The notes beneath the pieces are model-generated. The model was given only the letters and a program-made list of their open reading frames with translations. It was not told the DNA's origin and did not search any database. 64,000 nucleotides of DNA from Gymnorhina tibicen (lineage: Eukaryota; Chordata; Aves; Passeriformes; Artamidae), in NCBI GenBank assembly GCA_013399875.1, contig VXAZ01004031.1, forward strand, positions 120,303-184,302. The letters run 5' to 3'. This document shows positions 11,371 through 23,610 of the stretch, in pieces. Position 1 is the stretch's first letter. Each line of letters begins with the position of its first letter. Made by a program: the position numbers and the translations under genes.

Positions 11371-11894
11371 GTTGGGGGCGATGGACTTTGTGCTCGGGTC
11401 CTCGGCAGGGAGAAGCTCCACGAACTCCCACTCGTGCCTGGTAATTGCTCCATAGAATGGATTTCTCCGTGTCCTGGGCTGCTTTTAAGGAGCCTTTGGA
11501 AGCGGCTGCATGTCCTGTCCCGCTGTCCCTGGAAAATTTATAGGTGTCCCCGGGCTGAAAGAGAAGTGGGAAGTGCTGGCCTGACACACATCCCCGGGAT
11601 CTGACTCTTCCTGGCTTGAATGGGACCTTGATTGCGGAGTCACCCGGGAGCCATTGAGCACGGCGAGCTGAGGAGAGGCCGCAGCACTTGTCACCCAGCC
11701 CGCGCGTTTCCTGTTGTCGCTGGCACGCCCGGCTTTGGCTGGGAAAGCCCCGCCGCGGATCCGCCTCGAGCCTCAGCTCGGTGCCTTTCAGCTCCCCGGC
11801 AATGCCGCTGCCCTCGGGACCCGAGGTTTCCTTTGGGCATCTCTGACTTGGAAGCTCCTTCCAGCAGCCCCCCGGGGGGAGTTTGTCCGCGGGG

Positions 11895-11995
11895 AGCTCT
11901 CTGCTGGGCGATATTGAACATTCAAATACATTTCTATGCCTGCACCGTGCTGGAAAGAGCCCGGCTACCACTTCGGCATGCAAATGAATCGCCGT
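11895..11995. promoter_or_regulatory. Candidate regulatory island with a perfect POU octamer
   Basis: ATGCAAAT, the consensus octamer for POU factors, is present at 11978-11985 and followed by GAAT. Upstream is an AT-rich GAACATTCAAATACATTTC stretch. One octamer by chance in 64 kb is not surprising, so only the combination with an AT-rich island is suggestive. Confidence 0.25.
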
Positions 11996-12639
11996 CCGCA
12001 GCGCAGGGGCTCAGCCGTGGCACTCGGCCATCTCCCGGCCATTTCCCACAGGTCGCCCCGTGTTTGCAAGGAGGGGTTGGAGGGGCCCGAGGGTCCTTTC
12101 TGAGGCTCCCTCAGAGCTTTCTCCACCTGCTGCTCGCCGGGAGGAGGGGGGAGGGCTCCCGCTGTTTCCTGCACGAGGGAAAAATGACACTTTTAGAGCT
12201 AAGGAGCAGCAGGTTCGGCCAGGAAGGAGCAAAGCACTCGCCTCGTCTGGCTCCGTCAGCGCTGGGTGCTGCAGAGGGGGCTCGGCACCCGCAGGTTGGG
12301 GCTGGGCGGGTCGGTGCTGCAGCAGAACCGGCCCGTGGGGGTAGTTTGGAAACCAGCGCTGAACCAGGGTCACAGAGATGGGGTTTGTTTGCTCGGTGAA
12401 TTAATCTGCAGTTCGGGCCGAGCCCGCCCAGGTGGGGAAGGTTTGGGAGGGCGGGGGAGATGAGGCAGAGCAGAGCAGGGCCCGTGGCTGGCGGGTGCCC
12501 GGTGCCACCGGCTGGGTCTGGGGACATGAGGGACACGCAGGGCCTCTCCCTGCAGCCCGGCAGGAGGGCTGAGCTCAGCTCGCACATCCTCTGCTGCCGG
12601 GCAGCTGTGAGGCAAGGAGCAGAAGAAAGAGTTCCTGCT

Positions 12640-12910
12640 GGCATTTTTGTTGGAAGTCGCCTGAGTATTAAGTGGAACACGGTTTTCATTACCAGCTCCA
12701 TTTTGGTGCAATAAATCACGAACTAGAAACACACTTCTGGCCCGGATTCTGCCCTCAGTTCTGAGTGGCAGTAACCAGAGGCAAAATCCAGCCTCGGCTT
12801 CAGCGTTACAGCCCATATGGCCACCTTTTGGAATTAATTTCTCCTGGTAATTTCTGTGTAATTTCGCAGCACTGAAGGCTGCTTCCTCTCCTGGGCAATT
12901 AACGGCGCTG
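12640..12910. promoter_or_regulatory. AT-richer island, candidate conserved element
   Basis: Moderately AT-rich sequence contains GAGTATTAAGTGG, TTTTCATTACC, GCAATAAATCACG, CATATGG and GGAATTAATTTCTCC, set in GC-rich DNA. No gene or repeat was recognised. A regulatory role is inference. Confidence 0.22.
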
Positions 12911-13647
12911 ATCTCGTGCCAAAGGTGCCCTTTGCACCGCACAAACCCGAGAGGAGAGACGAGCTCAGCCTCCAGGTGACAATCTGCACCCTCGGCAAGG
13001 GCACCCTGGACACCCCCAGAGCCCTGGGAGCAGATGGGGCCACCAAGCAGCGATTCAGCACAGAGCAAGCCCTCGCTGCTGGGCTGTAAAGGGAACACGG
13101 AGCGTTTCTGCGAGCTCCAGCTGCTGCCGGAATATTTGGGAGGTCATTCCCGCCGAGCAGGCTGCAGGAACCTGTAATTGCAACAGATGCTCTCCGACAG
13201 CGGCGGCCCCGTGGGGGAGCAGAGCCGCTCGTCCCCCCCAGGGCAGGAATCTAATTTATATCTCATAAGACAGTTTTATTTTTCGGGATTACCGACGGAT
13301 TCCGTGCCAGAGAGCCCCGCGGGCTCCGGCCACTGCCTCGCTCCTGCCTCAGACAGGGGGGAGTGCAGGGTCGTAAAAGAGACTCCTCGTGCTGGGTTAT
13401 GGGGCCTATAAAATTATCCCTGTTAGGGGCCGGCTGCCCGCTTAAACGAGCGATTGAAAAGGACAACAAAGGCAGCCCCGCGCCCCCCTCGCAGCTTCTG
13501 TGCAAAACCTGAGTCGGACGGGAAGGAGAAGCGCAGAGGGTTGGTTTGAGCCAGGCTTCCGTGCGCTCGGAGGCTGCTGCTGCCCGGGATCCTTTCCGTG
13601 AGCGAGCGGCCCCAGTTCCAACGGGACAGACGGGGAAGCGAGGCGGG

Positions 13648-13665
13648 GAGGAGGAGGAGGAGGAG
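13648..13665 (+). repeat. (GAG)6 triplet run
   Basis: A short pure GAG/GGA repeat. Similar runs occur at 26550-26568 and 52523-52539. Confidence 0.85.
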
Positions 13666-16472
13666 TCATTGCCCGTCTCACCGCTGGTTTCCGTGGGCTT
13701 TGGACGGAGCCCTGCTCTCCCTCTGCGCAGTTTGCTCGGGGTTTGGATGGAAGGGCAGCCCTGGCCGCGTGTGGGCTGATGGATTTGCTCCTGCTCTGCC
13801 AGAGGCAACAACACAGCCCCGAGCGGGAGGGTCTGGGACCAAAGGGGAAGGTGCTGCCTCCAGGAGTTTGGCTGCCCTAAGAGCTGGGGGGCAGAGAGCT
13901 CCTGCAGCCCCTCCTTTGCTCCGGGGGCTCCCCAAAGCCAGCCCCAGCGTTCTGCAGCTCAGCGGGGCACGGACCGCCCGGTCTCCAGCCTCCCCCGGCT
14001 CCAGCTGCTCTCCTCAGCTCCTCGAATTGGAGGAGCAAGGATTTCACCTCCCTGGCTGCTTCCTGGGGCCAGGGAGATGAAATGGGGTCTGTGAGTGGTG
14101 CCCTTTCCAGGTACGGTCCCCCTGCTCTGAGAGTCACTCTCGGGTGAATATTAATAGAAAACCGTGGGAAAAGAGGGGAATTCTTCTGCATCTCCTGTGC
14201 ATCCAGCTCTGACAATCACACTCACTCGGTCAGGGGAGTGCAGCCGTGTTGTGTGAACACTCCCATCCGAGGGAAGCACTCCGCAGGTCAGTCCATCACA
14301 TCTGTGCTCCAGAGCTTAAAATCGGCTCCTCACGCTCAGTCCCAGTTTGAGACGCCAGGCATAGAAAAGCTCCTCAAGCCACAGGCTGTCACCTGCTTTC
14401 AGAGCGAACACACCCTGGCAGTGGTGAGAGCAGCTTGTCCTTGTCCTGTTAGCTGGGACAGCCCCATCCCTTCCCAGACAGCTTCCCCCCCTTCCCAAAC
14501 CTCAGCTCCCAAGTTCACGGGCTCACATTTTCCCTCACTGCTTCCTCTCACGGCAGCAGAAAGAAACTGGGAAAGCAGGAGCTGAAACCCACCATGGCAA
14601 ACAGAACAAAATGACCAAGCCCTCTCAGAAGAGAGAAAACCCCCCTGGTTTTACCCCCCACCAGCACCGTGCACCCAGGAGCTGGGGCTGTGTGTGGATC
14701 TGAGCAGTTTTGGGGGGCACAAAGGGACAGTCCAAGGTCTGTCCCTGCCCCGGGGTGGATGCTGGGGAAGCAGCCGCAGCCTCTAAACAACTCCCCAGGC
14801 TCCCAGCCTCCTGAGAGTTTAATTTTTGGGAAGCTTTAACATCTCCAGCTTACCAAGCTCTGAAAGAAAGGTCAGCTAATCCTTCACAGCGTCTGAATGA
14901 ATTCAGGCCCAGAAGTGAGATTACTAAACAGGGGAGCGGGAGGCCGGGAGAGCTGCATGGATACAGGGACCCTTCCCATAGTCAGGCCTGGCTTTCTAAA
15001 GAAATGGACCTTTTATTCCAGTTCTCATCCCCCGGGAGGAGGGAGGGGTGGGCAGACGTGGCCAAAGCACCCAGCTCTCCTCCCCTGGCGGCAGGGCTTG
15101 GTCAGGGGAGCCCTGAAAGAGAGCTGAGGGTCCCCATCCCTGGAGGGACAGCAGGGACAGCCGGGGTGTCCTGTGGGCCCCGAGCAGCACCCACGGTTTT
15201 GGGTACCCTGCCCTGGGTGTCAGCTCAAGCATTTAAGAAAAAAACCCCAAACCAGGGTCCTTCTGTCCCTCTTTGGCTGCTTGGGTGGCTCCAGATCCAT
15301 GTCTGAAGGCACCGAGGTGCCGGCGCCCCGGGCACCAGGCACAGGGTGACACTGGCAGAACGCAGCAACTCAGGGCAATGCGGCCATTGCTGCGTCCCCA
15401 GCCCTTGCCCCCGTGGCTGAGGTGGCCTTTGTGGGACACCTGAGCTGTGTCTGGGCTGAGCAGGGTGAGGTGGGTGCCTGGGGAGGGCAGCGGGTGCCGT
15501 GCCCCTCCCTGTGCTGCACCCACCCTCCTTTGTGGGCCCCGGGGTGATGACATGACAGCACCGCTGAGGACGAGCTTTTCTCCTGCAAATCCAGTGTCCT
15601 GCTCAATGCTGGAGGAGCTGAGCCCATTGAAAGCCCGCAGGCAGCAGCCCCGGGGCGGGGATGCCCCGCGGATGAGCCATGGTAACCTGGCTACAAGTGT
15701 GACAGCGCAGACACCCAGACCCCGAGCCTCCCTGCCAGGCTCCCCGGCTCCCCAGATTGGGTATTCAGGCCGCAGGGGTTTCTCTATTGACCTCGAGACA
15801 CTGTTCTGCATGGGAGAATTCTCTTTCTTTCTCTCCTGGTAACTGCAGAACCGGGAGTTTGCAGTCGGAAGGTTTCACTCCCACCACAGCAGGGCGGTGA
15901 CTCAGCCGGGAGCTGCTGGCCCGGCGGTGGCTCTTCATTCTCAGTGTCCAGGGGCCAGCTGGGAGGAAACGAGGGGATGCTCTTTCCAGGCACTCTGGGA
16001 TGAGCCCAGCAGGGCGGGGATGCTCCGTGACCACGAGCAGAGCCCCCGGTGCCATCACACGCAGAGCTGCCAGCTCCTGCCCCGGCGCTCTGTCTCCCCA
16101 CAAAGCACCGGGGGCCCTGCCCCACCTCACCGGGGGTGTCTGATGGGAAAAGCCCACCCAGCTCCCAGCCAGAGCCCGAGCTCAGACCTTCGCCAAGGCT
16201 CGGTTTGTCCTGCAGAGCCCTGGGAGAGGCCGCAGCAGTGCTGAGGTGCGGCCTGGCCCCGTGAGCCCCTCAGCACCGGGTGCAGACCCTGCAGGTCCCG
16301 TGGGAGGCTCGGCACTTCCCAGCTGGCCCAGGAAAGGCGGGGAGAGGCAGCACTCAGCCCCCTCAGCTCCTGTGGGACTCCAGGTGCTCCCTCTGTCCTG
16401 GCTGGTCCCTCCTGCACGGAACAAACTCCTGGTGCTGGGGCAGGGATCCGTGTGGTGAGAGATTTAATGATG

Positions 16473-16676
16473 GCCGTGGGCACAGCCGTGGGTACAGCCA
16501 CGGGCACAGCCGTGGGCACAGCCGTGGGCACAGCCGTGGGCACAGCCGTGGGCACAGATATGGGCACAGCCGTGGGCACAGCCGTGGGTACAGCCGTGGG
16601 TACAGCCACGGGCACAGCCACGGGCACAGCCGTGGGTACAGCCGTGGGCACAGCCGTGGGTACAGCCGTGGGCACA
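16473..16676 (+). repeat. 12-bp minisatellite, 17 copies
   Basis: Seventeen contiguous 12-base units of the GCCGTGGGCACA type occur without a length change. Four variants are seen: A (as given), B (GGGTACA ending), C (GCCACGGG start) and D (GATATGGG start). The order along the + strand is A B C A A A A D A B B C C B A B A. Because 12 is a multiple of 3 and no unit contains a stop, several frames on both strands run open through the array as tetrapeptide repeats. There is no start context, splice signal or flanking coding sequence to suggest that it is translated. Confidence 0.97.
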
Positions 16677-17679
16677 GCCTTCCAGTCTGTTCTAGAGGCA
16701 TCCGTGCTGCTGTGAAATCCAAAGCTGAATTACACAGGGACCCCGATTCCGTGTAAATGCCCAAATTACAGCTGGGAAACGTTTGAAACCAGTCCCCAGA
16801 GTGGCTTTCAGTGGCAGGATCAGGGCAGGGGCACGAAGGTGCCCTGCAGGGCTCTGGGCTGTGCTGGAGCTGCCAGCCAGGAGCAGCCTTCCTTCGGAGT
16901 GACACCTGTGACAGCAGCAGGGACAGCCCGGTGCCACCGGGAGCAGTCTGAGAGCAGCCCGTGGGGATCAGCGCAGAGGGAGAGAGGGGCTCACGCAGAG
17001 GGAGAGAGGTGCAGGACGATCACGAGCTGTAGGGTTAGAACCAGCCCCACGTGCCCTTTGGGGACGTGCTTTCCACTCAGTTTGTGCCGGAGTTTCCAAC
17101 AGCAGCCCTGATTAGAAACCAAATCGCTGTTGGAGTGTCTGAGCGTGACACCTGGTGTGACACACTGTCCCTGTCCTGGGGAAACTGAGGCAATGAGCAA
17201 GGCAGTGGCAGCCAGAGAGGCTCCCTGGTCCTGATTCTCTTCTTTTCCCCAGTCCTGCACTGGTTTTACTCCAGTTCTTGCGTTACTGGGAGGAAAGAGA
17301 GGAGCCTGATTCTTTCTGTGCTGGGGAGCATTAACCTGGAGCCTGGGGGCTTTTGGGGGATCCTCACTTAGCTCGGCCTGATTTCGGACTGGGCCGAAGG
17401 AGCACCCGAACATTTCCAGCTCATTTTGCCATCCCTGAGCAGCGACAAACACGAACCACAGGCAGATGTGGGGGGGACACAGCGAGTCCCCGTCCTGACA
17501 GGAGGTGGAGAGGGCTGCGCCGGGAGAGAGGAGAGGAGGACAGCGCTGCCTTTGGCAGGACAAGAGGGTCCATCCCTGTCCCTGCCCGTCCCCTCCTGTC
17601 CCTGAGTGAGCCCAGCTGAGCCTCCCCGTCCGTCCCCTCCACAGCTCCCGCTCCTCCAGACGTTGCCCCCAGCTATTCA

Positions 17680-17820
17680 AGCTCTCTCCGGATCATTAAA
17701 CGTATTGAGCAACACCAGTCCTGTGACTGGTTAATTAGTAAAGACCTGACTAATTAGTTAATCATGTTTACTGAGAGCTTTGAGAGTGCTCGGTGTTATT
17801 ATTTTTAATTATGACTGGCC
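17680..17820. promoter_or_regulatory. Homeodomain-site cluster with an inverted pair (candidate enhancer)
   Basis: Within 140 bases there are TTAATTAGT (17731-17739), ACTAATTAG (17749-17757), GTTAATCA, ATCATTAAAC and TTTTTAATTATG. The first two sites contain an 8-base inverted repeat (TAATTAGT / ACTAATTA) separated by 9 bases, as expected for paired homeodomain binding. The block is AT-rich inside GC-rich intron. Binding and conservation are inferred, not shown. Confidence 0.4.
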
Positions 17821-19130
17821 CCGGGCGCCGCTCCCCCCCATGCCAAGCCTTGTGGGGTTCCCACCCTTTGTCTCTGCCACCCCAGGCTGGGTTTGGGGTG
17901 GGGATTTGCCTCTTCTCCTCTGGTCACCAGGTGTCCTTCACAGCCTCTTGGGGGGGATCTTAGAAAAGCCCCCCTCAAACTCTCCCTGTACCCTGGCACT
18001 CTGAACTGCATCTTCCAAAGCTTCTCATCCCTGGGGGAGTCGGGGTTGGCCCTTGGGAGGCCCTACAGAGCAGAGCCTTTGTGCTCTCCTCATCCCACAT
18101 CCCTCTCCCGACCTTCAGGGAAGGTCAGCCAGCATCCAGCCTTGTTCTCCCAGCCCAGCTCCAGCCCTCAGTGCCACGGACACCTCGGATTTGGGAGGCT
18201 CCCATTCTAGGCGAGAGAAATCAGATCCCCACCAGAAGGAAAGGCAGGTTATTCCCAAATCTGAGTGGGGCTGGTCAGAGGGAGAGGACAGGCGAAGATT
18301 TCATCTGCCCAGAGGAATGTGAATGGGGTTTGTTAGTCAGGGGAGGGTCTTGGCATCTCTGAAGAATCACCAAGTCCGATCTCCTTGGGACTGTCTTCAT
18401 TCATAAAAATGTCATCAGCTCGTTAAGCACCGTCATAAAGAGCCCCAGGCACCCCTTATCACTGTGGGATCTGCAGGGGAGGCTGCCAGCACCAGCTGCA
18501 GAACCAGACCCACCTCGGCAGAGCACTGAGAGGGGAAATCCGCCTCTGGAGCAGACAATGAGCTGTGAAAGTCACCCGGGGCTGCCACAGGAGCAGGGCT
18601 CAGGGATCTTTCTGTCGCTGGGAGCTGGTCGGGGTGCACATGGCCGGTGACAGTGACTCTGGGATGAGGCTGCTCGGTGCTGCTGCCTTCACGCCAACCC
18701 TGCTGTCCCCAGGCTGCAGCTGGGAGCTCTTTGCTTCTGCTCTTCTGAAAGCCCCCAGAGGTGTGGCCAGGGGCTGGCACCTCCAGGCGACGCTCACCTG
18801 AACGGCCGATGCCACCCTCGGTCTGTGCTGGGGGGTGGCACTACGGGACCGTGGAGATGCTGGCTGGGAAGCGCAGAGGGGTTTCCCTCTGCACTCTGAA
18901 TTTCCTCCCAGAGATCCTCCCTGAAGGGCAGAGCAGCCTGGAATGGGCACCAGTCAAAATGTCAGCGATAACAGGGACAGAGCCCAGCCTCGGGCTCTGG
19001 AACTGCCCTTGGGCTGCCCACACCGCTCCAGAGAAAGCACCTGGTGGGGCAGGATCCTGCTTCCAATCTGAGCAGCACCAGATTCCCTGGGAGGGGCTTG
19101 AGTATGGAGCAGCCGCGTGGCAGCTGGGGT

Positions 19131-19187
19131 TTCTCTGTAATTTAGGGCTTTCTCTGTAATTTAGGGGTTTCTCTGTAATTTAGGGGG
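19131..19187 (+). repeat. 19-bp tandem triplication
   Basis: Three copies of a unit containing TTCTCTGTAATTTAGGG start at 19131, 19150 and 19169. Differences are confined to the G-run and one base. This is a local duplication. Confidence 0.92.
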
Positions 19188-21639
19188 TTCTGAACCGCAG
19201 ATGGGACCCTTGCAGTTCATTTCAGTAACGTATCAGTGGTGAGAGTGGTTTAATGGCTTCCACTTCTATGGATCACACATCCAGGACATTTTCAAGCTGT
19301 TTATTTCGATTAACCGGTATGGGATAACGGCTTAGAAGTGCTTGGGTCCATGTGGAGTCTGGAAATTTGATTCTCAGCTGGGCTGCGTTTGTGTCCCCAC
19401 GTGTAAGGGTCAGAGGGGCCCCGGGACTCTGTGTGGGCTGTGGCCCCAGCCCGTTGTCGCCCCTAGGAGGGACCCCATGGGTCACTGGGTGTACCGGGTG
19501 CAGGAGTACCAGAGTACCAGAGCTCAGTTTCGTTTCTTCCCCTTTTCCTCCTTGTCCGACCTCCTCCGCTCCATCCTTCTCTCAGAACCCGTTGCTTCGC
19601 TCCGTGGAGCTCCTCCTGCAGCCGGGGAACGCCGGGAGCCCTTCCCCAGGCTCCCACTGCCTCAGCGCTGGGCCGGGGGAAGCTCCTTTCCTCCAAAGTG
19701 CTCCTGGGCCAGGCAAGAGCCCGAGCCCTGCTCCTCCCTCAGCCGGGGGGGGACGGGGTGGCTGTGGCGTCCCTCGGGTGTCAGAGCTGTCCCTCTGGCC
19801 CAGCCCAGGCACAGCCTCAGCGTTCCCGTGCAGGAGGAGAGGCTGCGCAGCCTCTGCCCCTGCAGAGAGAGAAGCCAAGGCGGGGAGGGAGGGAGACAAA
19901 CCCGGCTGCACCTGGGAGATGTCATGGTTGGTTTTCCAGCTCCGAGTGGGCAGTGACAGCAGCTCCGTGGGGGCGTGAGCAGGGGGAGCAGGGCAGATTT
20001 ACGGCCCCGGGTCAGGCTCAGGCTGAGCCAAGCCTCCTGCCTAGCATCAGCTTTACGGACAAGACGAAGTGCAGAACCTGCAGCGCGGGCGCCCTGTGAG
20101 AGGAGAGACCCTGGAGAGCAGGAACGGGGAGTTCTGTGAGAGGCCATCCTGCCCCTCTCCCTGCTCTGCTCGGGGCTCTCCTTCCCAGGCTGGGTTTGGG
20201 ATCGCAGTGACCAGGCAGGAGCAGCCCCCGGCGGATGCCGGCTCTGGTCCCACAGTCCCACAGAACTCACGGGCTGCGAGCCACGAGCAGAGCAGCTGGA
20301 GGCCGAAGGAAGCAGGAGGTAAGAGCTCCCCTCTTTCAAAACTAAATAAAATTCGCAGCAATTCCCAGCCCTGCAGGAGGGAGCAGCGCCAGACAGAGAG
20401 CCGAAACCTCGGAGGCAGTTCCAAATTCAACACCCTGCTGGGCACTGGGACTGCCAGGCCGGGGAGATGCTGTGGAGATTGTCACAGCGCCGCAGGACAC
20501 GAGGGCCCAGGCCATGCCAGGGTTTCCCTTTCTGGCCAGACACCCAGACTGAAAGTCTTGTAAACTCAGAACCTCATAGAAAAGATTAAGCAAAATTCCT
20601 GGAGGCTCCTGGCTCCCCCTGAGATCAGCGTGGGACAGACCTTTCTCCCAGATGTGGTGAGATTGTCACTTCATCACCGTCTGGTACTGAAAGCCGGGTT
20701 TCAGCTGGGCTCTGACGAGTAATTGATGGGTGATGCAATGGTTATTGTGACTGCGGTGTCCTCTTTGGCAATGCCTTTTGATGTCCCTCTTCAAAGGACA
20801 GTGGCAGGTCCTGCCCTTCCCTTGCGAAGGGATGACCAGGAAAGTCTTGGCAAACAGGAATAAAGCGCCTGTGGTGTTGGGGCTGCTCCTCCTTCATCCC
20901 AAGTCCTTCACCCGAGGCAGGTGAGGTGTTTCTCTGATAGTTTTGCTCCACCAGACCTCGTGGGGTTGCTGTAGGCGCTGAGGTGTGGGCTCTGCCTTTC
21001 GATTCAGCCCCAGAGCCCCCTTGGGCGCCCACAGTCTGTGGATCTGTGCCAAAGCCTCCGCAGACGGAACGGGGGAGGCTCAGCAGGGTCAGGCCGGCGT
21101 GGCACAGCCTCTGCTCCCGGATTTCGGCAGCTGGGTCGGGAGTTTCTGCAGGAAGAGCAGCACCTTTGTGCTACAGACAGGGCTGGAGCTCAAACACACC
21201 CTCAGACAGCTACTTGAGGAACAAACGTCTCTGAAATGAGAACAGTTCTGCATTCTGGGTACTGCACAAAGCACGGGGCGTGTGGGGTTCCCACTGAAAG
21301 CTGAAACTCCCCACAGCCAAAGCAGGGATGCTCTGTGCCCTGGCACGGTGTGCTCAGGGAGCTCCAGCGGTGTCTGACACGTCCCAGGGACCTCTGCTTC
21401 CTCCAGCATTCCAGAGGGGCCTCAGAGGGAATTATTCCATAGGAGCCCCACCCGCTGTGCCTGGGCAGGGATGGAAGCTCCCTGCAAAGGGTGGCTGCTC
21501 CCTGAAAGCCCAAACCTGGGCTCCCCCTGTGCGGTCACCCCCACGGAGAGGTGGCATCTGCCCGGGTGAGCCGGGCGGGATCAGGGCGGTGCTTTGCCGT
21601 GCCGCGCTGGGCACCCACGCAGCGCCCTGGGCAAACAAA

Positions 21640-21775
21640 GGGCACAGCTCAGTGGCTCTTAATGAGATCCAAATCCTCAGCTTGGATCTGTAATCGGATG
21701 AAAATGCTGTTATTTATTTATGGGATTCGAAGGGCTCGTTTCATGTCGGATAAAGCCGACGGAAGAGCTGGTGGC
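21640..21775. promoter_or_regulatory. AT-rich island, candidate regulatory element
   Basis: The island contains CTTAATGAGATCC, TGTAATCGGATG, TGTTATTTATTTATGGG and TCGGATAAAGCC. It is set between GC-rich segments and has no open frame of note. Regulatory potential is inferred from composition only. Confidence 0.22.
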
Positions 21776-22123
21776 AGCTGCTTCTCGGGAGTTAATGGAA
21801 GCATCCCACTGATCCCAGTGGGAGCAGCGCAGGGCTCCGAGGGGAAATACCTGTGCTGCTCCCTCCATGCCAAGGATAAAGAGAGAGTCAGTCCAGGCAG
21901 CTCCTGCTGCACAAAGGGCACAGCTCTCTGGGGGCCCAGGAGGCTGCCAGGCCAGAGTGGGTTTATTTCCCAGGGAAGCCACGGTCGGAGCTCAGCTCCC
22001 TCCAGCTCCACTGCCAGCTTTACTCTCGGTGCTGCCGTGGTACCTGGTGAGCACCAAAGACCTCCTGGCTCAGTGAGGCTGCCCAGGAGCTTCACTCAGA
22101 GCCTGCCAGGGTAGGAGGGCAGA

Positions 22124-22225
22124 GACGCTTCTCCAGCCCAGCCAGGCAGGTCAGTGATGCTCCTCCAGCCCTACCAAGGTGGGTTTTGATGCTCCTCCGG
22201 TGCAGGTGGTGATGCTCCTCTGGTG
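22124..22225 (+). repeat. Imperfect 32-bp tandem repeat
   Basis: A unit beginning GATGCTCCTCC recurs at 22124 (degenerate), 22156 and 22188 with a 32-base spacing, and again at 22211 after a shorter interval. Copies are diverged, so this is an old minisatellite. Confidence 0.7.
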
Positions 22226-23254
22226 GCTGTGCTGAAGGCTTGGGAGCAGCTGCTGGTCCTGCAGCTGGATTTGAGCCTGGCTGTGGCTGGGAGGGCTCCA
22301 CAGCCCCTGAGCCCGCTCAGCAAAGCCCGACTTGTGCAGGGAATGGGGCAGGAGGAGTCTGTGGCCAGGGAGTGGGGAGCTCCTTCCTGAGCCTTGGAGC
22401 CACATCCCCGACAGCACTCGGAGTGGGACACAGGGCTGGGGGCCCTGTGGCGACACGGGGGACTTCGTGCAGGAGGGGATGAACGAAGCCGGTGGGATCT
22501 TGATCCAAGCCAAATTCCTTCGTTCCTCCAGCACTGCGGGCAAGCCACGGAGCTCCTCACACTCGGCTGCGGAGGATGACAGAGGATTTTGCAGCCTCAA
22601 GGAGTGACTGTGGGGGAAAAGGGGGGGCTCAGATGCTCTATTGACATGTAAGGGGAGCCTGACTCCCTCTTTGTGTTTGTGCTGGTAGGAGAAAATTGAG
22701 CATTGTCCGCACACCTTGGGATTGGGAAGGGATTGGGAAGGGGCCGGCGGCTCGGCCTTGTTCCTCGGGAGCAAAGCCCGGAGAGGGCCGCTGAGCAGAG
22801 GAAAGCCGTGTCAAAGGAGGGATATAATGGCAGATTACAGGGAGTTCCTGGGGTGGCATTGAGCTGCCCAGCCCTGCTCAGCCCAGGCATTAACATTCAT
22901 TGTGCTGCCGTTCCCCGGGCTCTGCCTCGCAGGAAAACCCGAGCTGTCCCTGCCCCGCAGCCCCGGTTCGTGCTGTCACGGAGTCACTGACAGGCTGCCC
23001 TTTCATGCACACGATCGGCTCCCCAGGAATCTTTCCCGAGGCGTTTTGATCCCACAGTTTGTCAATGGTGGCCCGGAAAGGGCTGGGCCGGGCCGCAGGG
23101 TGCCCGAGGTCTGGGAGAGCTGCAGGTCCATTCAGCACAAGAATACCCCAAGCCAGCAGGTGGGACACGGGAACCCTTAATCCCAAATCATTTCTCTCGC
23201 TGGCATCCTTTTCTTGTTGGGAATTATGACGGCTGTGGGCAGCGGCGAGGCGTG

Positions 23255-23610
23255 GGCTCGCCCCTGGGAGAGCGATATTATTCCCCTCCTTTTGTGCCCG
23301 GGCCCATGTTTGAATTGGGAAACAAAGCTGAGCAGCTTGTGCCTCCTGTAGGAAGCCTTCCTACCCCGCTGGGGATCCGGGACCTTTTCATCTCAGCCCA
23401 GGCACTCCAGAGGCTTCTGCCTCTTCCCATCTTTAAGTCTTTAGTAAATATCAGAAAAGAGAAAATAAAGGCGATCCCCAGGGCTCAGGAGTGTTACCTC
23501 CCCTCATCAAACAGAGGAGGGGGGAAGGAAAACAGATATTTATCCTCGCTTTAGCAGTTTTCATGCGGAGCTGGCAGACGGTAAATAATATTTAGTCTGA
23601 TTTTGCAGGC
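23255..23610. promoter_or_regulatory. AT-richer block, candidate regulatory element
   Basis: The block includes GAGCGATATTATTCCCC, TTTGAATTGGGAAACAAAG, TTTAGTAAATATCAG, ACAGATATTTATCC and GTAAATAATATTTAGTC. It stands out by composition from neighbouring GC-rich intron. No repeat family or gene was recognised, and an enhancer role is a guess. Confidence 0.25.

Noticed and set aside
13407..13414. TATAAAAT, a TATA-box-like sequence
   Set aside because: No initiator, downstream exon or open frame of interest follows. Such a sequence is expected by chance in 64 kb.
16127..16905. Repeat proteins with tetrapeptide units (Val-Gly-Thr-Ala, Gly-His-Ser-Arg, Cys-Pro-Arg-Leu and others) on both strands
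   Set aside because: These are alternative readings of the 12-bp minisatellite. Several frames are open at once, which argues against coding selection in any one.
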